Shown piece after piece: positions 20,744 through 29,223 of a stretch of DNA of 64,000 nt. The stretch is from contig NZ_MCNV01000006.1 of NCBI RefSeq assembly GCF_001718195.1, forward strand, positions 265,022 through 329,021. The letters run 5' to 3'. The notes beneath the pieces were generated by a model that ran no database searches, had not been told where the DNA came from, and saw nothing but the letters and a program-made list of their open reading frames with translations. Each line of letters opens with the position of its first letter. Position 1 is the stretch's first letter. The stretch is from Paraburkholderia nodosa (lineage in GTDB: Bacteria; Pseudomonadota; Gammaproteobacteria; Burkholderiales; Burkholderiaceae). Made by a program: the position numbers and the translations under genes.

Positions 20744-20819
20744 GGCCCGGTAGCTCAGTTGGTAGAGCAGCGGATTGAAAATCCGCGTGTCGATGGTTCG
20801 ATTCCGTCCCAGGCCACCA
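20744..20819 (+). tRNA. tRNA-Phe (GAA)
   Basis: A 76-nt cloverleaf with encoded CCA. D-stem GCTC/GAGC, anticodon stem GCGGA/TCCGC with loop TTGAAAA (anticodon GAA), variable loop GTGTC, T-stem GATGG/CCGTC with loop TTCGATT. The acceptor stem GGCCCGG/CCAGGCC pairs except position 5 (C) against 68 (A). A promoter precedes it and a terminator follows. Confidence 0.97.
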
Positions 20820-20825
20820 GAATGC

Positions 20826-20860
20826 AGCCCCAGGAGATCGTTCGATTCCTGGGGCTTTTT
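20826..20860 (+). terminator. Terminator of tRNA-Phe
   Basis: GCCCCAGGA (20827-20835) pairs with TCCTGGGGC (20847-20855), followed by five Ts. It lies 7 bases past the CCA end. Confidence 0.9.
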
Positions 20861-21092
20861 CGTTGTGCGCGTTGTCCAGCGGCTTGAACTCCGGACATCG
20901 ACGGTATCCGGGGTATAAGGGTGCGCCGATGCCCGTAGAAGGGCCCCGGCCTATACTGCATGAGCCGGCGCGGGGGTTGTCCCTGCCGGCCCGCCGGGCG
21001 CCGGGCGCCAGGCGACAAAAGCGGGCAAGGAAGCCAGCAAAGCGCCAGCAACGAAAGCATTCGCGCGGAAACCTCATACACGGAGTTTCACG

Positions 21093-21824
21093 GTGACTCG
21101 AACAGAAGCCAAAGGCGCGCTCGTCCTGTTTTCCGGCGGCCAGGATTCGGCCACGTGCCTCGCTTGGGCGCTCGACCGCTACCAGAGCGTCGAAACGCTC
21201 GGCTTCGATTACGGCCAGCGTCATCGCGTCGAACTGGAATGCCGCGAGGGTTTTCGCGCGGCGATCGCCAGCACGTTCCCCGAGTGGGGCGAGCGTCTCG
21301 GCGACGATCACATGATCGATCTCTCGGTGCTCGGCTCGATCAGCGACACGGCCATGACGCGCGAGATCGAGATCGAAACCGCCGCGAGCGGCTTGCCGAA
21401 CACCTTCGTGCCTGGCCGCAACCTGATGTTCATGCAGATCGCCGCGGCGATCGCTTATCGTCGCGGGCTCAAGGTGCTCGTGGGCGGGATGTGCGAAACC
21501 GACTTCTCGGGCTATCCCGACTGCCGCGACGACACGATGAAGGCGCTGCAGGTAGTGCTCAATCTCGGCATGGACACGCGCTTCGTGCTGGAAACGCCGC
21601 TCATGTGGCTCGACAAGGCCGATACATGGCGCCTCGCCGAAAAGCTGGGCGGCGAAGCGCTGGTGGATATGGTCCGCGTGGAAACGCACACCTGCTACCT
21701 GGGCGAGCGCGCGGAGCTTCACGCGTGGGGGTTCGGCTGCGGCGAGTGCCCGGCGTGCAAGTTGCGCAAGCGCGGGTATGAAGCGTATCTCGCCGGCGAG
21801 AACGTGACGGAAGCCCCGGCCTGA
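21093..21824 (+). CDS. queC: 7-cyano-7-deazaguanine synthase QueC
   Basis: A 243-residue ATP-dependent enzyme that converts 7-carboxy-7-deazaguanine and ammonia to preQ0, the precursor of queuosine. The PP-loop SGGQDS is at residues 14-19, and the C-terminal zinc cluster is visible in [17 protein letters not shown] 21093 is chosen with GGAG about 8 bases upstream. It is followed by queE and queD, so three of the four preQ0 steps from GTP are clustered here. No preQ1 riboswitch was recognised upstream. Confidence 0.96.
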   Translation: MTRTEAKGALVLFSGGQDSATCLAWALDRYQSVETLGFDYGQRHRVELECREGFRAAIASTFPEWGERLGDDHMIDLSVLGSISDTAMTREIEIETAASGLPNTFVPGRNLMFMQIAAAIAYRRGLKVLVGGMCETDFSGYPDCRDDTMKALQVVLNLGMDTRFVLETPLMWLDKADTWRLAEKLGGEALVDMVRVETHTCYLGERAELHAWGFGCGECPACKLRKRGYEAYLAGENVTEAPA

Positions 21825-21981
21825 GTGTTAGCCTCGGGCCGCGCGCGTCACTTTCGCGGTGAATGAATACGGCCAGGGCCGCGCACGGGCGGCGCGCCCC
21901 CCGCCGACACGATGATTTCGCGCCCGAGACCAACCGGCTTTGCACGCGCCTTGCGCGCATGAGCCAGAACCAGGCTGCACG

Positions 21982-22614
21982 ATGACTTACGCGGTAAAGG
22001 AAATTTTCTACACATTGCAGGGCGAGGGCGCGAACGCCGGGCGTCCGGCCGTGTTCTGCCGGTTCGCCGGCTGCAATCTCTGGTCGGGCCGCGAGGAAGA
22101 TCGCGAGCAGGCCGTTTGCCGCTTCTGCGACACCGACTTTGTCGGCACCGATGGCGAGAACGGCGGCAAATTCCGCACGCCGGAAGAACTCGTCGCGCAG
22201 ATCGCCTCGCTCTGGCCCGAAGGCGAGGGCAACCGCTTCGTGGTCTGCACGGGCGGCGAGCCGATGCTGCAGATCGACCAGCCGTTCGTCGACGCGCTGC
22301 ACGCCGCCGGTTTCGAGATCGCGATCGAAACGAACGGCTCGCTGCCGGTGCTGGAAACGATCGACTGGATCTGCGTGAGCCCGAAGGCCGACGCGCCGCT
22401 CGTCGTCACGAAGGGCAACGAGTTGAAGGTTGTCGTGCCGCAGGAGAACCAGCGCCTGGCCGACTATGCGAAGCTCGATTTCGAGTATTTTCTCGTGCAG
22501 CCCATGGACGGCCCGTCGCGCGACCTGAACACGAAGCTCGCCATCGACTGGTGCAAGCGCCATCCGCAGTGGCGCCTGTCGATGCAGACCCACAAATACC
22601 TGAACATTCCCTGA
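21982..22614 (+). CDS. queE: 7-carboxy-7-deazaguanine synthase QueE (radical SAM)
   Basis: A 210-residue radical-SAM enzyme that converts 6-carboxytetrahydropterin to 7-carboxy-7-deazaguanine. The 4Fe-4S ligands are Cys31, Cys46 and Cys49, a CX14CX2C spacing instead of the usual CX3CX2C. To my knowledge the same spacing is described for Burkholderia multivorans QueE. The SAM-binding GGEP motif is in CTGGEPML. ATG 21982 begins the family N-terminus MTYAVKEIFYTLQGEG; the frame is open further upstream but without similarity. Confidence 0.95.
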   Translation: MTYAVKEIFYTLQGEGANAGRPAVFCRFAGCNLWSGREEDREQAVCRFCDTDFVGTDGENGGKFRTPEELVAQIASLWPEGEGNRFVVCTGGEPMLQIDQPFVDALHAAGFEIAIETNGSLPVLETIDWICVSPKADAPLVVTKGNELKVVVPQENQRLADYAKLDFEYFLVQPMDGPSRDLNTKLAIDWCKRHPQWRLSMQTHKYLNIP

Positions 22615-22642
22615 TTCACGCGAATTTACCTGAAGAAGCGCC

Positions 22643-23089
22643 GTGCTGACGATCACCCGAAAACTCGAATTCGACGCGGGCCACCGCATCCCCGACCACC
22701 GCAGCCAGTGCCGTAATCTGCACGGCCATCGCTACGTGCTCGAAATCACGCTGGAAGGCGACCTCGTCGAAACCGAGGGCGCGCCCGACCGCGGCATGGT
22801 GATGGACTTCGCCGATGTGAAGTCGCTCGCGAACCAGCATCTCGTCGATCTGTGGGATCACGCGTTCCTCGTCTTCGCGGGCGACACGCAGGTGCGCGGC
22901 TTCCTCGAAACGCTGCCGGGCCACAAGACAGTCGTGATCGACCGCATTCCGACCGTGGAAAACCTCGCGGCCATCGCGTTCGACATTCTCGCGAACGTGT
23001 ACGACGCGCACTATGGCGTGAATCTGCGCCTGCACAAGCTGCGCCTGTACGAGACGCCGAACTGCTGGGCCGAAGTCACGCGCGACTGA
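22643..23089 (+). CDS. queD: 6-carboxy-5,6,7,8-tetrahydropterin synthase QueD
   Basis: A 148-residue PTPS-family enzyme that converts dihydroneopterin triphosphate to 6-carboxytetrahydropterin, the step before QueE. Zinc ligands are His14 (FDAGHRI), His27 and His29 (NLHGHRY); the catalytic Cys23 is in SQCRN. The start is GTG 22643 with GAAG upstream. It is 28 bp after queE, in the same operon as queC. Confidence 0.95.
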   Translation: MLTITRKLEFDAGHRIPDHRSQCRNLHGHRYVLEITLEGDLVETEGAPDRGMVMDFADVKSLANQHLVDLWDHAFLVFAGDTQVRGFLETLPGHKTVVIDRIPTVENLAAIAFDILANVYDAHYGVNLRLHKLRLYETPNCWAEVTRD

Positions 23090-23337
23090 CGCGAGCAGGA
23101 CCCCGCCTCAGTCGTTTCACCCGCCGCTTCACCCTCGCTCCGACGACCCGCGCAAGGCGGGTTTCCGTGCCGACCGCCAGGTTTTTGTCGCGGTATGATC
23201 ATTGCCGCAAGGCCTGCGCATCCCCGCGCGCGGCCCGACAAACACATAACGGAGCGAGACCTGCCGGCTGCCGCGCTGCCGGGCGACACCGCCCGCGCCT
23301 GGCGCGTGCGCCCCGCGGCCTCGCCGGGAGCACGGCG

Positions 23338-24120
23338 ATGAGCACCTTCACCAATCCCCTCAAGGAACGCCTCAAGGAGGCGGACGCGCTATTCGGCTTA
23401 TGGCTTTCGATGGGCAGCGAGACCGCCGCCGAGGCGCTCGCGCACGCCGGCTTCGACTGGCTGTTGATCGACATGGAGCACACGCCCAACGACAGCGCCG
23501 ACACCATCGCGCAACTGCGCGCCATCGCGGCCGCGCATCTGCCCACCGAGCCCGTGGTGCGTCTGCCGGACAGCGAGCCGTGGCTCGTGAAGCATGTGCT
23601 CGACGCGGGCGCGCGCACGGTGATGTTCCCCAACGTGGCCTCGGCTGAAGAGGCCGCACGCGCTGTGAGCCTCACGCAGTACCCCGACGCGCGCACGCCC
23701 GGCGGCCAGCGCGGCGTGGCGGGCGTGGTGCGCGCGGCGGCCTACGGCATGCGGCGCGATTATCTTCAGGGCGCGAACGCGCAGATCGCGACGATCGTGC
23801 AGATCGAGTCGGCGGCGGCACTGGCCGAAGTCGAGAAGATCGCGAAGGTGCCGGGCGTCGACTGCCTGTTCGTGGGTCCCGCCGATCTGGCCGCGAGCCT
23901 CGGCCATCTCGGCGACTCGAAGCATCCGGACGTCGTCGCCGCCGTGCAGCGCATCGTCGCGGCCGCGCGCGAGGCGGGCGTCGCGGCAGGCATCTTCGCC
24001 ATGGATGCGGCCGCCGCCAGGCAGTATCGCGAGATGGGTTTCAGCTTCATCGCCCTGGCCGCCGACGTGATATGGCTCGTGCGCGCGACACGCCAGGCGC
24101 TGCAGGAGGCGAGATCATGA
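23338..24120 (+). CDS. HpcH/HpaI-type class II aldolase
   Basis: A 260-residue metal-dependent pyruvate aldolase of the HpcH/HpaI family, which cleaves or forms 2-keto-3-deoxy sugar acids or 4-hydroxy-2-oxo acids. Family blocks are DWLLIDMEHTPND, the conserved Arg/Gly block RGVAGVVRAAAYG and a metal-binding Glu in IVQIESAAAL. ATG 23338 starts MSTFTNPLKERL, typical for the family, although the frame is open far upstream through queD. It is separated from queD by about 250 bp and overlaps the next gene by ATGA. The substrate is not predictable. Confidence 0.88.
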   Translation: MSTFTNPLKERLKEADALFGLWLSMGSETAAEALAHAGFDWLLIDMEHTPNDSADTIAQLRAIAAAHLPTEPVVRLPDSEPWLVKHVLDAGARTVMFPNVASAEEAARAVSLTQYPDARTPGGQRGVAGVVRAAAYGMRRDYLQGANAQIATIVQIESAAALAEVEKIAKVPGVDCLFVGPADLAASLGHLGDSKHPDVVAAVQRIVAAAREAGVAAGIFAMDAAAARQYREMGFSFIALAADVIWLVRATRQALQEARS

Positions 24121-24842
24121 AGCGTCCGAAAGCGCTTTTCGGGCGTGCGCGCGCGCTCGCCATCGGCTGTCTCGCGGCCGCTGCGCTCGGTGTGAGCGGA
24201 GTGACGGCAGCCGCCGACGCCGCGAGCGCCACCGCAGGCGCGGAGTCCGATCCGCAAACGGCCAACGCCGTTGCCGACTACAACGCGGGCAACCTCAGCG
24301 CGGCGCGCGCCGAGTTCCTGGCGGCGGCCGAGCGCGGCAACCGGCTGGCGGAGTTCAACTACGCGATGATGCTCGTGAACGGCGAAGGCGGGGCCGCCGA
24401 CGTGGGCGAGGGCCGCAAGTGGCTGCGCAAGGCGGCGGACGCGAACATGTCGCACGCGCAGTACGTGTACGGCAAGATGTACGACGACGGCGACTTCGTC
24501 GAGCGCGATCCCGTGCAGGCGCACCAGTGGTTTCTCAAGGCGGCGAAGCAGGGTCACGTGCAGGCGGAACTGGCGCTCGCGAACCAGTACCTGGACGGTC
24601 GTGGCACCACGCGCGACAACAAGCAGGCGTTCTACTGGTACAAGAAGGCCGCCGAGGGCGGCGACATGACGGCGCAATACGTGACCGGCTCGTTCTACGA
24701 GCGCGGCGGCGACGGCGTGCCGAAGAACCTCAACGTCGCGCGCGCGTACTATGCCGCCGCGGCGGCGCAGGGCGATCCCGTGGCGCGTTTGAAGTACCAG
24801 CAGTTGAGCGCGCAGCTGATGAAGTCGGCGCCCACCCAGTAA
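24117..24842 (+). CDS. Secreted Sel1-repeat protein
   Basis: 241 residues. An N-terminal signal peptide (basic MKRPKALFGRAR, then ALAIGCLAAAALGV) is followed by about four Sel1-like TPR units of around 36 residues, marked by repeated patterns such as GRKWLRKAADANMSHAQYVYG and AFYWYKKAAEGGDMTAQYV. Such repeats form protein-binding solenoids, here probably periplasmic. ATG 24117 overlaps the aldolase stop, with GGAGG upstream. The function and partner are unknown. Confidence 0.85.
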   Translation: MKRPKALFGRARALAIGCLAAAALGVSGVTAAADAASATAGAESDPQTANAVADYNAGNLSAARAEFLAAAERGNRLAEFNYAMMLVNGEGGAADVGEGRKWLRKAADANMSHAQYVYGKMYDDGDFVERDPVQAHQWFLKAAKQGHVQAELALANQYLDGRGTTRDNKQAFYWYKKAAEGGDMTAQYVTGSFYERGGDGVPKNLNVARAYYAAAAAQGDPVARLKYQQLSAQLMKSAPTQ

Positions 24843-24866
24843 GCGCCAGCAAGCGACCGCGAAACG

Positions 24867-24901
24867 AAAACGCGCCGTTCAATGTTGGCGCGTTTTTTTT
24901 G
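24867..24901 (+). terminator. Terminator after Sel1-repeat gene
   Basis: AAAACGCGCC and GGCGCGTTTT form a 6-bp GC stem extended by A-T pairs with a 10-nt loop (24871-24892), followed by eight Ts. The A-run on the left may also help stop minus-strand rodA. Confidence 0.88.
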
Positions 24902-24949
24902 GTTGCTTCGATTTCTGCGATCGGGCGGCCATAGCTGTCTGCCGCGCCT

Positions 24950-26116
24950 TCAACTCTGCATCAACCGCTTCTGGCGTCCCACGCTCATGATGAGCCCGAT
25001 CGCCACGCCGAGCGTGGTGAGCGCCGTGCCGCCATAACTCATGAACGGCAGCGGCACGCCCACCACGGGCAGGATGCCGCTCACCATGCCGATGTTGACG
25101 AACGCATAGGTAAAGAACGCCATCGTGAGCGAGCCGGCCAGTAATCGCCCAAAGAGCGTCGAGCCGATCGCGGCGATATAGAGCCCGCGCGCGATCAGAC
25201 ACATATAGAGCGTGAGCAGCACGAGGCCGCCCGCGAGGCCGAACTCTTCGGAGAACACCGCGAAGATGAAGTCGGTGTGCTTTTCGGGAATGAACTCCAG
25301 GTGCGACTGTGTGCCCTTCAACCAGCCCTTGCCGAGCGGGCCGCCCGAGCCGATCGCGATCACGGCCTGGATGGTGTGGAAGCCCTTGCCGAGCGGATCG
25401 GAGGTCGGGTCGAGCAGCGTGCAGATGCGGTGCTTCTGGTAGTCGTGCATGAGCGGCCAGTTCACCTGCGGCTGGCAGATCTTGTCCTGGAACGCCGCGA
25501 TCGAGGCCACCGCGATCACGCCTGCGATCAACACCGGCACGATCAGCTTGAACGAGAGCCCCGCGAAATAGATGACGAAGAGGCCCGACGCGAACACGAG
25601 CACGGCGGTGCCCAGGTCCGGCTGCTTGGCGATGAGCCCCACCGGCACGAGCAGAATCACGAAGCCGACGACGAAGTCGTACCAGCGCATCACGCCTTCG
25701 CGGCGCTGGTAGTACCAGGCGAGCATGAGCGGCGTGGCGATCTTGAGGATTTCCGAGGGCTGAATCACGACGCCGACGTTGATCCAGCGCTTTGCGCCCT
25801 TGCGCGTGAGGCCGAATAGCGCCACGGCGATGAGCAGCGCGATGCCGAAGGTATAGATCGGCACCGCGAAGCGCATGAGCGTGTTGGGCGGCACATTGGC
25901 GAGCGCCCACATCAGCACGAAGGTGAGCATGATGTTGCGCAGCTGGTCTTCCACGCGGCCCGGCACGTCGAGGCTCGCGCTGTACAGCGTGACGATGCCC
26001 ACGCACAGCAGCAGGAACACGGTGAGCGCGAGCGGTCGGTCGAAGCCGAGGAACATCTTGCGCAGCGTGTCGAGCACCGCGCGCTTGTCGATCTTGTCGA
26101 ACTGAAGGAAAGGCAT
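24950..26116 (-). CDS. rodA: Rod-shape peptidoglycan glycosyltransferase RodA
   Basis: A 388-residue SEDS-family membrane protein with about ten membrane segments; it polymerises lipid II glycan strands in the elongasome together with PBP2. Signatures include LGTAVLVFASG, the SEDS loop GSGGPLGKGW, HTDFIFAVFSEEFG, and the C-terminal block PFMSYGGTALTTLGVAIGL. It is the last gene of the mreBCD-mrdA-rodA operon, starting 9 bp after the PBP2 stop. Confidence 0.96.
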   Translation of the reverse strand: MPFLQFDKIDKRAVLDTLRKMFLGFDRPLALTVFLLLCVGIVTLYSASLDVPGRVEDQLRNIMLTFVLMWALANVPPNTLMRFAVPIYTFGIALLIAVALFGLTRKGAKRWINVGVVIQPSEILKIATPLMLAWYYQRREGVMRWYDFVVGFVILLVPVGLIAKQPDLGTAVLVFASGLFVIYFAGLSFKLIVPVLIAGVIAVASIAAFQDKICQPQVNWPLMHDYQKHRICTLLDPTSDPLGKGFHTIQAVIAIGSGGPLGKGWLKGTQSHLEFIPEKHTDFIFAVFSEEFGLAGGLVLLTLYMCLIARGLYIAAIGSTLFGRLLAGSLTMAFFTYAFVNIGMVSGILPVVGVPLPFMSYGGTALTTLGVAIGLIMSVGRQKRLMQS

Positions 26117-26125
26117 GGTGGTTCC

Positions 26126-28609
26126 TTACTCGTCGATGCCGCCCGTTGCGGGCTTGGGCGGCGGTGCGAGCGTAGCCGCGTCGCTCGCGCTGGCGGGGCG
26201 GTGCGGGCGATGGGGGCCAGGGCCGAAGTGGCGGGGCACGGAGGCGGGCGCGGGGCGGGCGGCACCCGTGTCCGCCGTGCCGTTCGTGCCGCCGGTGCCG
26301 CCGTTCACGGCGTCGGTTGTGGCGGGCGCATCGAGGCTAACGTTCTGGCGTGGCTGGCGAGTCTTGCCGGCGGCGCTGCTTGCGGGCGTAGCCCGCGCCG
26401 CCGCGCCGGGGGCCGCAGGCGCAGCGGAGGCAGGCGCAGCAGCGGCCGCGCCCGAGGCTTCCGAAGCCGCCGCAGCAGCAGCCGAAGCAGCCGCAGCCGC
26501 AGATGCCGCGCCGGGAATCGGCAGCGGCGTGAAGCCGGCTGCGACCCGCACCGGCTGTGCGGCCGGTACGGCCGGTGTGGCCGGGGCAACGCCCGAGGCC
26601 CCCGCGGCTGCTGAAGCCGCCGATGCCGCCTCAGGCGGCGCGCCGATCACGGGCGCGGACGCGTCCTCCGTGGCCGAAGCCGCCGCGCTCACGGCCGCCT
26701 GCTCGACGCCGGGCTTGAGCCGGTCGACGAGCCAGTAATCCAGCACGCGGCGAGCGATCGGACCTGCGGCCTGTGCGCCCCAGCCGCCGTTTTCGACGAT
26801 CAGCGCGACGGCGATCTGCGGCTTCTCGGCTGGCGCGAACGTGATGAAGAGCGCGTGGTCGCGCAGATTTTCGGCGAGCGCATGCGCCTTGTACTTGCCG
26901 CCCTGCAGCGAGAAGACCTGCGCCGTGCCGGTCTTGCCCGCCGAGGTGTACGGCGCGTTGCGGAACACCTGGTAGGCCGTGCCCGAGGGATTCATCGTCA
27001 CGTTTTCCATGCCGCGCTTGACGACGTCGATATCGGCCTGGCTCACGTTCAGGCGCCCGCTTTCGCTCGGCACCGTGAGGCGCTCCTGCTTCGTGATCGG
27101 ATTCTCGATCTCCTTCACGAGGTGGGGCTTCATCAGAATGCCGTTGTCGGCGAGCGTGGCCGTGGCATGCGCGAGCTGCAGGATCGTGAACGAGTTGTAG
27201 CCCTGGCCGATCCCGAGGCTGATCGTCTCGCCCTCGTACCAGCGCTGCTGCTCGGGCTTGCGGTACGCCTTGCGCTTCCATTCGGTGGAGGGCAGGATGC
27301 CGCGCGCCTCGCCCGCGATGTCGATGCCGGTGAGCTGGCCGAAGCCGAGCGGCTTCATGAAGTTGGCGATGTTGTCCACGCCCAGGTCGTGCGCGAGCAT
27401 GAAGAAGTAGGTGTCGTTCGACACCATGATCGCGCGGTTCATGTCGATCCAGCCCTGGCCCGAGCGCACGTCGTTGTTGAAGCGGTGGCCGCCGAACATG
27501 TAGTAGCCGGGGTCGGAGAAGCCCCACTGCGGCGTGCGCTTGTGCAGCGTGAGCGCGGCGAGCGCCATGAACGGCTTGTAGGTCGAGCCCGGCGGGTAGG
27601 TGCCGTGCAGCGGACGGTTCAGGAGCGGGTGATCGGGCGAGTTATTGAGCTCGTCCCAGGTCTGCTGGTCGATGCCGTCTACGAACGAGTTCGGGTCGAA
27701 GCTCGGTGCCGAGACGAACGCGAGAATGTCGCCCGTGGACGGCTCGATGGCCACAAGCGCGCCGCGCTTGCCCGCGAAGGCCTGCTCGGCCACCTGCTGC
27801 AGACCGATGTCGATCGACAGCACGAGGTTGTTGCCGGGCGTGGCCTGGGTGCGCGAGAGCGTGCGCACGGGGCGCCCGCCCGCCGTCACTTCCACTTCCT
27901 CGAAGCCGGTCAGGCCGTGCAGCTCGGTTTCGTAGCTTTGCTCGACGCCGATTTTGCCGATGTAGTCGGTGCCGTTGTAGTTGTTCGCGTCCAGACGCGG
28001 ATCGTAGTGCTCGGGATCGCTGTCGTTCTTGTCGGAGAGATCGTCGATGCGCTCCTGGTCGTGCTGCGAAATCCGGCCGATATAGCCGATCACGTGCGCG
28101 GCCGTGGGCCCGAGCGGATATTGGCGGAACAGGCGCGCGCGCACTTCCACGCCGGGGAAGCGGAAGCGCTGGGCGGTGAAGCGCGCGACTTCGTCGTCGG
28201 TCAGGCGCGTGCGGATCGGCAGGCTCTCGAAGTTCTTCGAGTCTTCGAGCAGCTTCTTGAAGCGGCGGCGGTCGCGCGCATCGATCGGAATCACGGTTGA
28301 GAGCTCGTCGATCGTATTGTCGAGCGTGTCGGTGAGCTTCGAGGGCGTGATTTCGAGCGTGTACGCCGAGTAGTTCTTGGCGAGCACGACGCCGTTGCGG
28401 TCGGTGATGATGCCGCGGTTCGGCACGATCGGCGCGACGGAAATGCGGTTTTCGTCGGCCTGCAGCGAATACTTGCTGTGGTTCCAGACCTGCAGATAGA
28501 GGAAGCGGAACGCGATCAGCCCGAAGCAGACGAACACGAACAGCCCCGCCGCCGCGACGCGCAGGCGGAACTTCGTGAGCTGCTGCTGGGTGTCCTTGAA
28601 TTCGGTCAT
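26126..28609 (-). CDS. mrdA: Penicillin-binding protein 2 with long Ala/Pro-rich tail
   Basis: A class B transpeptidase that cross-links peptidoglycan during cell elongation, partner of RodA. A short cytoplasmic stretch and one membrane anchor (about 15-40) precede the dimerisation domain and the transpeptidase domain: SXXK with Ser342/Lys345 (GSTYK), SXN at Ser397 (VSND) and KTG at 559-561 (AGKTGTA). PBP2 usually ends near residue 630-650; here residues about 638-827 add a low-complexity Ala/Pro/Ser/Thr tail that should be periplasmic. It starts in its own frame about 100 bp after mreD. Confidence 0.95.
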   Translation of the reverse strand: MTEFKDTQQQLTKFRLRVAAAGLFVFVCFGLIAFRFLYLQVWNHSKYSLQADENRISVAPIVPNRGIITDRNGVVLAKNYSAYTLEITPSKLTDTLDNTIDELSTVIPIDARDRRRFKKLLEDSKNFESLPIRTRLTDDEVARFTAQRFRFPGVEVRARLFRQYPLGPTAAHVIGYIGRISQHDQERIDDLSDKNDSDPEHYDPRLDANNYNGTDYIGKIGVEQSYETELHGLTGFEEVEVTAGGRPVRTLSRTQATPGNNLVLSIDIGLQQVAEQAFAGKRGALVAIEPSTGDILAFVSAPSFDPNSFVDGIDQQTWDELNNSPDHPLLNRPLHGTYPPGSTYKPFMALAALTLHKRTPQWGFSDPGYYMFGGHRFNNDVRSGQGWIDMNRAIMVSNDTYFFMLAHDLGVDNIANFMKPLGFGQLTGIDIAGEARGILPSTEWKRKAYRKPEQQRWYEGETISLGIGQGYNSFTILQLAHATATLADNGILMKPHLVKEIENPITKQERLTVPSESGRLNVSQADIDVVKRGMENVTMNPSGTAYQVFRNAPYTSAGKTGTAQVFSLQGGKYKAHALAENLRDHALFITFAPAEKPQIAVALIVENGGWGAQAAGPIARRVLDYWLVDRLKPGVEQAAVSAAASATEDASAPVIGAPPEAASAASAAAGASGVAPATPAVPAAQPVRVAAGFTPLPIPGAASAAAAASAAAAAASEASGAAAAAPASAAPAAPGAAARATPASSAAGKTRQPRQNVSLDAPATTDAVNGGTGGTNGTADTGAARPAPASVPRHFGPGPHRPHRPASASDAATLAPPPKPATGGIDE

Positions 28610-28710
28610 GCTGTCAGACCCAGGCGCCGCGGTTCCAATCGCGAGGAACGGCGGGCCGGGGTGCGTAAGAGGTAGTCAAGCGAGTCTTCCAGCGGCGGGC
28701 GGCGGGCCGC

Positions 28711-29223
28711 TCAAATGGGCCGGGTGTCGTCGGGATCGACGGGGCGGCGCTGCGGCAGGAGCAGCAGCACGCTCGCGATCGGCCAGAGGATCGCCTCGAC
28801 GAAGCCGCTGATGAGATAACCCCAGCCAGGAAACGAAGCGCCCATCAGCAGGCGGATCACGAACGGCACGACCTGCGCGCCGACCAGCATGGGCGTGACG
28901 GCGAACATCTGCAGGCCGATCGACATCCACAGCACGCGGCGGTGAATGGTGATCGCGCCATAGGAAAGCAACGTGTACGCGAGCGCGTGCTCGCCGAGCA
29001 GATTCGCGTTGTGGACGTCCATGAGGAGCCCGAGGAAGAACGCGACGCCCATGCCGACTTTGCGCGGCTGGTGAATGTTCCAGAACAGCAGCACGAGCGC
29101 GACGAAGTCGGGCACGCCGGGCAGCTTGCCCCAGGGCAGCAGGTTCAGCAGGAACGCCGCCGCGAGGCTGAAAACGATGAAGTACGGATTGACCGGCTGC
29201 AGAATGTATTGCGGACGCGGCAT
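28711..29223 (-). CDS. mreD: Rod-shape-determining protein MreD
   Basis: A small polytopic membrane protein of 170 residues with five hydrophobic segments, part of the elongasome scaffold with MreB and MreC. The ATG (29221-29223) overlaps the mreC stop by one base (TGATG), indicating coupled translation. MreD is poorly conserved; position in the operon and topology carry the call. Confidence 0.92.
   Translation of the reverse strand: MPRPQYILQPVNPYFIVFSLAAAFLLNLLPWGKLPGVPDFVALVLLFWNIHQPRKVGMGVAFFLGLLMDVHNANLLGEHALAYTLLSYGAITIHRRVLWMSIGLQMFAVTPMLVGAQVVPFVIRLLMGASFPGWGYLISGFVEAILWPIASVLLLLPQRRPVDPDDTRPI

Noticed and set aside
20861..21092. Possible preQ1 riboswitch before queC
   Set aside because: I found no preQ1-I-like hairpin with an A-rich tail and no recognisable preQ1-II or -III elements. 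The region also carries only a weak TATACT box.
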